Assembly (NCBI GenBank): GCA_002309155.1
Contig: DBXB01000076.1
Span: 5,713-10,812, forward strand
Direction of reading: 5' to 3'
From: Bacteroidales bacterium UBA1223
GTDB taxonomy: Bacteria > Bacteroidota > Bacteroidia > Bacteroidales > P3
DNA: 5,100 nucleotides
Of the stretch, positions 1-5,100 are shown piece by piece (position 1 is the stretch's first letter; the number at the start of each line of letters is the position of its first letter). The notes under the pieces are model-generated. The model worked only from the letters and a program-made list of their open reading frames with translations. It did no database searches and was not told the DNA's origin. The translations under genes and the position numbers were made by a program.

Positions 1-86
1 CGGAGCACCTTAATGCAATGTTTCGACTCTTCGGCATCTAGTGTGCAGATGTTTGATTCTTTGTCGTTTGTGAAGAATAACTGCAT
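1..86 (-). CDS. rsmE: RsmE, 16S rRNA (uracil-1498-N3)-methyltransferase, N-terminal fragment
   Basis: Only the first 28 codons and two bases of the next lie in the window; the gene continues past the left edge. The start is the ATG on the complement of 84-86. The peptide begins MQLFFTNDKESNICTLDAEE and continues with S-K-H-C-I-K-V-L-R. A start of the form M-x-L-F-F/Y-T, then an L-x-x-E-E-S/A-x-H-C/A-x-x-V-L-R stretch, is typical of the N-terminal PUA-like RNA-binding domain of RsmE. Members are usually about 230-250 residues, with a C-terminal SPOUT (knotted) SAM-dependent methyltransferase domain, which is not visible here. RsmE methylates N3 of U1498 in helix 44 of 16S rRNA in the cytoplasm. 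The frame is open, and a Bacteroidetes-type promoter lies just upstream. The leader is A-rich without a Shine-Dalgarno sequence, as is common in this phylum. The family call rests on a short stretch, but the motif is distinctive. Confidence 0.85.
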   Translation of the reverse strand, partial: MQLFFTNDKESNICTLDAEESKHCIKVL

Positions 87-109
87 TTTTTGTTTTCTTG
101 TTCGGATAG

Positions 110-143
110 CAAAAATACAAAGAAAAAGGTAACTGCCGTCAAA
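110..143 (-). promoter_or_regulatory. Bacteroidetes-type promoter for rsmE
   Basis: On the minus strand TATTTTTG (complement of 110-117) matches the Bacteroidetes -7 consensus TAnnTTTG exactly. A TTTG within a T-run (complement of 140-143) can serve as the -33 box. The spacing of 22 bp is slightly longer than the usual 19-21. Transcription would begin a few bases downstream, giving a leader of roughly 15-20 nt before the ATG. The -7 box is seen directly; its use is inferred. Confidence 0.55.
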
Positions 144-217
144 AAATAAAAAAACAGCACTCATGAAAGTAATTTTTCGGTAGGCTCTGCGTTATGTATA
201 GAAACAATACAATACGA

Positions 218-225
218 TAACTTTG
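218..225 (+). promoter_or_regulatory. Putative -7 promoter box for the large exported-protein gene
   Basis: TAACTTTG matches the Bacteroidetes TAnnTTTG -7 consensus exactly. No good TTTG -33 box lies at the right distance; the nearest resemblance is TATG at 193-196, 21 bp upstream. The box ends 12 bases before the ATG at 238, so the 5' leader would be only a few nucleotides long. It also covers the TTG at 223, the first possible start of the open frame. A transcript from this promoter would therefore lack that TTG, which supports the ATG. Confidence 0.5.
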
Positions 226-237
226 TTAATCTTAGAT

Positions 238-336
238 ATGAATTCCAACTCCACGATAACCGCCAGTTTGACAAGAACAATCAAGTTTTTCATCGCACTC
301 TTGGTGCTGTGTTCCGCAGGGACATCTCTTCAGGCC
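238..336 (+). other. Sec signal peptide (type I) of the large protein
   Basis: Residues 1-33 have a polar N-region with R13 and K16, a hydrophobic core FFIALLVLC (17-25), and a C-region ending S-L-Q-A. The mature protein would start with Gln34, which is frequent in Bacteroidetes exported proteins. Cys25 is not a lipobox cysteine: it is preceded by Leu, where Gly, Ala or Ser is needed, and it is followed by a normal C-region. Export across the inner membrane is therefore likely; whether the protein stays in the periplasm or joins the outer membrane cannot be read from this. Confidence 0.85.
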
Positions 337-3300
337 CAGAAACAACGTATCACGCAGTTTACGCAGTCCGACCTGTCCGCAGAACTCTCCACATACCTCT
401 CCGATGCCACCAGCGACAAAGACAAGAGGGCGGAGGTGGAACGCCATATGAAGCACTTCTCCATGCATTACCTCGCTTTAGGTACGGAGATGCAGGGACG
501 AGTGACGGGAATATGCAACAATATGCTGAAACTGAAGATGAGACAGCATCCCGATATGATGCATTTTGTCCAGGTCTTTGTCAAGATGTGCCAGCAGGGA
601 AATACCTCAAACTTTGACCAATGGGTCAGCGGTATCGAATACATCCAGAACCGTAATAAGAAGATAAAGGATTTTACAGATTTCATAGATTTTACCGACG
701 ACTTTGTGAGTTCGCGCACCCTTACAGCGTCACGGTCATGCACATGGCAGATGCAGAGCGGGTGCAGCTATACCATCCGCTTCGAGAACAACGACATCCT
801 GATTGTCGTCGACAAACCCATAGAGCTTTATTACAGTTCGGACAAGGACAACGGTACTATCTACGGCACCCACGGCGTGTATCATTATTTCGACAACCGA
901 TGGGAAGGTCAGGGAGGCCGTCTGAACTGGGACCGCACAGGAATTCCGACCACGGCATGCTGGGCGAACCTCTCGAAATATGAGGCCATCACCAAGTTCC
1001 CCAAATTCACCGCCGACTCCGTACAGTTCACCAATACCAACTATTTCAGCCAGCCCATTTACGGAAGGGTGGAGGAGGCGCTGAGTGGCAAGATGGAGCC
1101 AGAGAAATATAGTTTCCCGAAATTCCGCTCATATCAGAAAGACTTCAAGATGAAGGATATCCTTCCTGGTGTAGACTACAGTGGCAGTTTCATGATGAAC
1201 GGCTCGAAATTCATAACCTCCGACACCAAGAATCCTGCGACACTGATATTCTATCGCAACAGTGCGCCTTTTATCACCGTCAATTCAGTCAAGTTCACCA
1301 TAACAAGCAACAAGGTCGTGTCGGAAAACGCCGCCGTGAAGATATTGATTGACGGCGACTCTATATGCAACAACGGTGTCACTGTCCGCTACCTTGTGGG
1401 AGAGAAACAGGTGAATATGATAAACGACTCGAAGCGGAACTACTACAGTCCCTACTCCAATTCATACCACAACCTCGACATGTATTGCGAGTCGATAGTG
1501 TGGAGGATGAACGACGACGTGCTGGACTTCTCCATGCTGGGACAGAGCGGTGACGAAAGCTTCTCCACATTTGAGTCCAACAGCTATTACTCTGAACGCA
1601 AATTCCGTGAGATTCAGGGCATCGACCTCGTCAACCCCGTCATACGTGTCTACCGTTACATGCAGTCGAGGGACATGACTTACGACTTTTTCATCGACGA
1701 GTTTGCGGCGGCTATCAAGTTGGATATCATCCAAGCCAAATCGATGATTCACAATCTCGCCAAGTCGGGTCTTGTCACCTACAACGAGGCTCAGGGAAAG
1801 GTTTATGTCAACGACAAGCTGGTCGACTATGCCAAGGCAAGTGCCAAAAGCAAGGATTATGACTACGACGCCATCACGTTTGAGTCGGCAAGCAAGAAGA
1901 ACAACGCCGAGTTGAATCTCGCTGACAATTCGCTGAATGTCCATGGTGTGGAGAAATTTGTTCTTAGCGACAGTCAGCAGGTGGTCATCTATCCTCTGAA
2001 GGGTGAGTTGGTGGTGAAGAAAAACCGTGACATCAACTTCAATGGCCGTATCCATGCCGGACGTTTCATCTTCTACGCCACCGGCGCTAACTTCCTCTAC
2101 GACGATTTCAAAATCGACCTGCCACAGGTTGACTCCATGATATTCTATGTCACCAATTTCAAGAACCCACAGGAGGAGCATGTGGTCTATACCCCTCTAC
2201 ATAACCTTACGGGATTTCTGCAGATTGACCAGAGCGACAACCATAGCGGACTGAAGCGTGTCAAGGAACAATATCCAATCTTCACAAGCCAGAAAGACAG
2301 CTACGTCTATTACGACCGCAAGGACATCCACAACGGGGCGTATGTACGCGACAGGTTCTACTACACCATCCACCCCTTCGTGGTAAAGAATATGGTTAAT
2401 TTCATTACCGACAGTCTGAGTTTCAACGGAGTGCTGACATCGGCGGGAATCTTCCCCGACATTGTCGAACCGTTGAAAGTGCAGCCCGACTATTCTCTTG
2501 GATTCGTCAAGAAGACACCGCGTGGTGGTTATGATGCTTACGGTGGCAAAGGACATTTCACCAACAAAATCGACCTCAGTTACCGTGGCTTCCGAGCTCA
2601 GGGACAGGTCGACTACCTGACCTCCGTCATACAGTCCAAGACCATATACTTCATGCCCGATTCGATGATATCCGTCAGCGACACCTTCTATGTAAAGGAG
2701 CAGGGCAATTTTCCCGATATCCGCAACAGCAGGTCGATGCAACGGTGGTATCCCTACGCCGACTCGATGCGTGTGGCTCAGCTTCAGAACGGTCCCCTGT
2801 TCAAGATGTATCATGACGACGCAACACTTGCCGGCCATATAGTGCTTAAACCTGCGGGCGCTACGGCGTCGGGCACGGTGACCATCAAGGAAGGCACCCT
2901 CGAGTCACAACTGTTCGCACTTCTGCCCAAGGAGATGAACAGCAACGTCAGCACATTCACGCTGCGGTCGGATGTATATAACAACACGGCGTTCTATGCC
3001 ACCGACATGAAATCCCATGTCGACTACACCAAACGTCGCGCCGACTTCGTGGCTAACGCCGACCTGGGCCGCACCCAGCTGCCGTTGCTCAAATATGCCG
3101 CCTATGTCGACAAGTTCTCGTGGGAGATGGATAAGAAGGAACTCGACCTTATCAACAGCAAGAGTGAGAGCAGTCAGGGACTCGAAGGACTTACCCTGCG
3201 TGAGCGTTTCCGTCATACCGACCAGCCGGGTGCTCTCTTCGTCTCCACAGACCCGTCCAAAGACAGCCTGAATTTCCATGCCGTCAGGTCTACATACCTT

Positions 3301-4833
3301 TATAATGACGGACAGCTCACCTGTCGCCAGGTCTTCCTGGTTAATTCGGCAGACGCCGTCATAGCGCCGGGAGGCGACACCCTGCATATCCGTCAGGGAG
3401 GAGCCATCGACTTGATGCGTCATTCACAGATTCTCGCCAACCGTGACAACCGTTACCATCTGATATATGATGCCGATGTCGTCCTTGTCGGTGCGTCTAA
3501 ATATAGTGCCAAGGGTTACATTGATTATGTGGATGTCGACGACAAGAAGCAGAAGATATACCTCACCGATATCGCTCCCGACAACCGTGGAGTCACTGTG
3601 GGCAACGGCTTTATCCCCGACAGCGCCAATTTCACTCTCAACACTGCTTTCGGCTTCGCCGGCAATGTCAAGGTGGAGGCCGACAAGGAGTTCTACTATT
3701 TTGACGGTGGCGTGCGTCTGCTCCATAAATGCGGCACTGACGCCGAACTCGGTCTCCTTGCCTATTCCAGCTACCTCAATCCACGTCAGATTCTCGTCTC
3801 TGTGCCTGAGATACCCACCGACTGGAAGGGCAACAGGATTACAGCTTCCATGCTCTTCCACAAATCGAACATGATGCCGTATGCCGCTTTCCTGACACAG
3901 GAGAGGGCTGCCGACAACGAGTTGATGGGTGCCCATGGCTTTGTCACATACAACAACGAGACTGGCGAATACATGATAGCTTCGGCTGCAAAGATTCAGG
4001 ACCCCGACAATGTCGTGGATCGTTACCTGACTCTCAATACCCGCACATGCGAGATGACCGCCGAAGGTCCTGTCAACTTCAATGTCAAACAGAACCATGT
4101 CAAGCTGTTCTGCTATGGTATGGCTACCCTTGGTGGCAAAAAGGAGGGCGACCTTGAACTCAATAGTATTCTTGGATTCTCTTTCCCCATCGACGATAAG
4201 GTTCTTGGCGCCATGGCTCAGCTGATTGGCGATGACCTGCGACTGTCGCCATCGCAACCTGACTTCGAGGCAACACGCCGTGCAATGGCATATTATATGG
4301 GCGCAGAGAAGGGTGCCGAGGCCTATTCCAGCTATGTCAGCAGTGGATTCTACGACAAGTATCCTAAAGAGTTTGAGAATACCATACTCATCGAGGGAAT
4401 GAACTGGCAGTACGACCCTGCTCTCGGTTACCGCTACGACGGTGTGGCGTCGCTCTCCATGATAGGCAACAAGCAGTTGCATCTTGCCACACGTGTCAAG
4501 GCACAGCTGTTCAAACGAGGTAACAGCCAGAACTTGATACTTTATATTCAGGTCGCCGCCGACCACTGGTATTATTTCAACTATGAGTTCAACAGTCAGC
4601 AGATGCTCATCCAGAGCAGCGTGGGTGAATGGGTGGATATGATCAAGTCGCTCTCACCCGACCAGCGTCGAGTCAGCGGCAAGGGCGACACCGGCGACTA
4701 TCGTTACCGTATCTCGCCGAGTCGCACCGAAGTTCCCAATTTCCTCCTGCGTATGGGTGGCAATGCCGAGAGTGAGGATGATCCTGGCGACTGGGATGTC
4801 GACGAAGAGGATGTCATTGAAGGTGACGATTAA
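238..4833 (+). CDS. Very large exported beta-rich protein of unknown function, 1531 aa
   Basis: I do not recognise a named gene. I recall similar 1500-residue uncharacterised proteins in Bacteroidetes, but could not check. The ATG at 238 is preferred because a signal peptide follows directly: K16, a hydrophobic FFIALLVL core, and a likely cut after LQA (residue 33). An in-frame TTG at 223 lies inside a promoter box. Layout by residue: 34-160 mostly helical and charged; 180-280 beta-rich, with a G-G-x-x-x-W-x-R patch (226-233) and A-D-S-V-x-F-T-N (259-266); 315-435 a second beta module; 462-531 a winged-helix-like segment; 555-640 a third beta module; 640-950 long strand-rich region; 955-1100 a module resembling the earlier ones; 1120-1300 more strands; 1306-1380 helical; 1382-1460 a C-terminal domain rich in aromatics (DHWYYFNY, 1442-1449); 1511-1531 an acidic tail. 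There is no lipobox, no transmembrane helix after the signal peptide, no enzyme motif and no evident type IX secretion C-terminal domain. A periplasmic or envelope structural or transport role is inference. The gene is intact and monocistronic. Confidence 0.93.
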   Translation: MNSNSTITASLTRTIKFFIALLVLCSAGTSLQAQKQRITQFTQSDLSAELSTYLSDATSDKDKRAEVERHMKHFSMHYLALGTEMQGRVTGICNNMLKLKMRQHPDMMHFVQVFVKMCQQGNTSNFDQWVSGIEYIQNRNKKIKDFTDFIDFTDDFVSSRTLTASRSCTWQMQSGCSYTIRFENNDILIVVDKPIELYYSSDKDNGTIYGTHGVYHYFDNRWEGQGGRLNWDRTGIPTTACWANLSKYEAITKFPKFTADSVQFTNTNYFSQPIYGRVEEALSGKMEPEKYSFPKFRSYQKDFKMKDILPGVDYSGSFMMNGSKFITSDTKNPATLIFYRNSAPFITVNSVKFTITSNKVVSENAAVKILIDGDSICNNGVTVRYLVGEKQVNMINDSKRNYYSPYSNSYHNLDMYCESIVWRMNDDVLDFSMLGQSGDESFSTFESNSYYSERKFREIQGIDLVNPVIRVYRYMQSRDMTYDFFIDEFAAAIKLDIIQAKSMIHNLAKSGLVTYNEAQGKVYVNDKLVDYAKASAKSKDYDYDAITFESASKKNNAELNLADNSLNVHGVEKFVLSDSQQVVIYPLKGELVVKKNRDINFNGRIHAGRFIFYATGANFLYDDFKIDLPQVDSMIFYVTNFKNPQEEHVVYTPLHNLTGFLQIDQSDNHSGLKRVKEQYPIFTSQKDSYVYYDRKDIHNGAYVRDRFYYTIHPFVVKNMVNFITDSLSFNGVLTSAGIFPDIVEPLKVQPDYSLGFVKKTPRGGYDAYGGKGHFTNKIDLSYRGFRAQGQVDYLTSVIQSKTIYFMPDSMISVSDTFYVKEQGNFPDIRNSRSMQRWYPYADSMRVAQLQNGPLFKMYHDDATLAGHIVLKPAGATASGTVTIKEGTLESQLFALLPKEMNSNVSTFTLRSDVYNNTAFYATDMKSHVDYTKRRADFVANADLGRTQLPLLKYAAYVDKFSWEMDKKELDLINSKSESSQGLEGLTLRERFRHTDQPGALFVSTDPSKDSLNFHAVRSTYLYNDGQLTCRQVFLVNSADAVIAPGGDTLHIRQGGAIDLMRHSQILANRDNRYHLIYDADVVLVGASKYSAKGYIDYVDVDDKKQKIYLTDIAPDNRGVTVGNGFIPDSANFTLNTAFGFAGNVKVEADKEFYYFDGGVRLLHKCGTDAELGLLAYSSYLNPRQILVSVPEIPTDWKGNRITASMLFHKSNMMPYAAFLTQERAADNELMGAHGFVTYNNETGEYMIASAAKIQDPDNVVDRYLTLNTRTCEMTAEGPVNFNVKQNHVKLFCYGMATLGGKKEGDLELNSILGFSFPIDDKVLGAMAQLIGDDLRLSPSQPDFEATRRAMAYYMGAEKGAEAYSSYVSSGFYDKYPKEFENTILIEGMNWQYDPALGYRYDGVASLSMIGNKQLHLATRVKAQLFKRGNSQNLILYIQVAADHWYYFNYEFNSQQMLIQSSVGEWVDMIKSLSPDQRRVSGKGDTGDYRYRISPSRTEVPNFLLRMGGNAESEDDPGDWDVDEEDVIEGDD
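1621..1830 (+). other. Winged-helix-like segment within the large protein
   Basis: Residues 462-531 read as three helices and a short hairpin. The helices are I-R-V-Y-R-Y-M (469-475), F-F-I-D-E-F-A-A-A-I (484-493) and D-I-I-Q-A-K-S-M-I-H-N-L-A-K (496-509). Then comes G-L-V-T-Y-N-x-x-x-G-K-V-Y-V (511-524) as strand-turn-strand. This is the order of a winged helix-turn-helix, in which the last helix is followed by a G-L/F-V/I-x-Y/x wing. In a protein with a signal peptide it would not be a transcription factor, so it is more likely a protein-protein contact module. The call is pattern reading only; no structural comparison was possible. Confidence 0.35.
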
Positions 4834-4915
4834 GTAGGAGTCGTTTTTCACTTTTTCCAAGTCGTCCATAGGGTTTCCTCTCTGTGATGCGACCTACAGT
4901 AACTCTACTTTTTTT
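4833..4915 (+). terminator. Weak candidate terminator of the large gene
   Basis: AGTAG-G-AGT (4833-4841, starting on the last base of the stop codon) can pair with ACTCTACT (4902-4909), leaving one G bulged. A run of seven T (4909-4915) follows directly. A competing pairing is GTAGG/TCG (4834-4843) with CGACCTAC (4890-4897). The loop is about 60 nt, long for an intrinsic terminator. The position right after the stop and the T-run are suggestive, but the stem is weak. Confidence 0.25.
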
Positions 4916-4941
4916 CTATTTGTTGGATATTTAGTATCAAC

Positions 4942-4953
4942 GGTTTATAAACC
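4942..4953. repeat. 12-bp perfect palindrome upstream of the tRNA promoter
   Basis: GGTTTATAAACC is a perfect inverted repeat centred about 33 bp upstream of the -33 box of the tRNA promoter. It could be a regulator site. However, roughly one perfect 12-bp palindrome is expected by chance in a window of this size, so position is its only real argument. Confidence 0.3.
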
Positions 4954-4979
4954 AATCGAGGCTGTATAGAAAAAAATAT

Positions 4980-5010
4980 TTTGGCATATTAAAAAATTGT
5001 AGTACTTTTG
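4980..5010 (+). promoter_or_regulatory. Bacteroidetes-type promoter for tRNA-Leu
   Basis: TTTG at 4980-4983 as -33 box and TACTTTTG at 5003-5010 as -7 box (TAnnTTTG) are separated by 19 bp, the usual spacing for the primary sigma factor of Bacteroidetes. The region just upstream is strongly AT-rich, as expected for a strong stable-RNA promoter. Transcription would start a few bases after 5010. That leaves about 65 nt of precursor leader before the tRNA, to be removed by RNase P. It is the best promoter in the window. Confidence 0.8.
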
Positions 5011-5052
5011 CACCCGCTTTCGAGAGAAAAAGAAAGGAGAAAAGAAATACTT

Positions 5053-5073
5053 TTTTCAATTTTCATTTTCAAT
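5053..5073 (+). repeat. Short tandem TTTTCA(A)T motif in the tRNA leader
   Basis: TTTTCAAT, TTTTCAT and TTTTCAAT follow each other with shared end bases, 7 nt before the mature tRNA 5' end. This is a pyrimidine-rich, low-complexity stretch of the precursor leader. No function is known to me, and slippage in AT-rich DNA explains it well enough. Confidence 0.35.
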
Positions 5074-5080
5074 CGGAAAG

Positions 5081-5100
5081 GCCCAGGTGGTGGAATTGGT
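5081..5100 (+). tRNA. tRNA-Leu, 5' end only, cut by the window edge
   Basis: GCCCAGGTGGTGGAATTGGT matches the 5' end of bacterial leucine tRNAs. It has the acceptor strand GCCCAGG (5081-5087), T8, a D-stem starting GTG, A14, and the invariant GG at positions 18-19 of the D-loop (GGAATTGGT). This D-loop form is typical of the long-variable-arm class, and with a GCCC acceptor it points to leucine. Only about 20 of some 85 nt are present, so the anticodon is not visible and the isoacceptor cannot be named. Confidence 0.9.

Noticed and set aside
223..237. TTG start at 223, adding five residues to the large protein
   Set aside because: It lies within the TAACTTTG promoter box, has no ribosome binding site, and adds residues in front of an already complete signal peptide starting at the ATG at 238.
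301..315. Lipoprotein signal ending at Cys25 of the large protein
   Set aside because: The residue before the cysteine is Leu, not Gly, Ala or Ser, so the L-V-L-C sequence is not a lipobox, and a normal type I C-region follows.
1462..4566. A nearly continuous series of long open frames on the minus strand, up to 380 codons, opposite the large gene
   Set aside because: All four are in exact antisense register with the plus-strand codons. They stay open because the gene rarely uses TTA, CTA and TCA, whose complements are stops. Their products are rich in Val and His without coherent domains, while the plus frame gives one protein with signal peptide and consistent architecture.
5017..5036. CTTTC...GAAAG hairpin in the tRNA leader as a possible regulator
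   Set aside because: The arms are only 5 bp and purely homopurine/homopyrimidine in a low-complexity region, so chance explains them.
4834..5080. A small gene or RNA between the large gene and the tRNA
   Set aside because: No open frame with a credible start is seen, and the region is AT-rich spacer accounted for by a possible terminator, a promoter and the tRNA precursor leader.

Overview
The window looks like a chromosomal segment from a Bacteroidales bacterium, plausibly Prevotella-like; the genus is a guess. The grounds are promoter boxes of the Bacteroidetes form (TTTG, about 19-22 bp, TAnnTTTG), A-rich leaders without clear Shine-Dalgarno sequences, AT-rich spacers around a more GC-balanced coding region, and a Bacteroidetes-style type I signal peptide. 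No mobile element, CRISPR array or phage gene is visible.

Layout. Positions 1-86 on the minus strand hold the first 28 codons of a gene running off the left edge. Its N-terminus reads like RsmE, the 16S rRNA m3U1498 methyltransferase. Positions 87-237 are a divergent intergenic region with a minus-strand promoter for rsmE and a plus-strand promoter box just upstream of the next gene. Positions 238-4833 on the plus strand are one very large gene, 1531 codons from the preferred ATG. It encodes an exported, mostly beta-strand-rich protein of unknown function. Positions 4834-5080 are an AT-rich spacer with a weak terminator candidate, a 12-bp palindrome and a good promoter. The last 20 bases are the 5' end of a tRNA-Leu cut by the window edge.

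The three genes are separate transcription units: rsmE leftward, the large gene rightward and alone, and the tRNA with its own promoter. Nothing ties the large protein to ribosome modification beyond adjacency. The large protein is the item of interest. It has a signal peptide, an N-terminal alpha-helical segment, several similar beta-rich modules somewhat like LptA/OstA or TamB-type envelope proteins, a winged-helix-like segment between modules, and a highly acidic C-terminal tail. I recall similar sequences as large uncharacterised proteins across Bacteroidetes, so this is more likely a conserved but undescribed envelope protein than a novelty of this genome.
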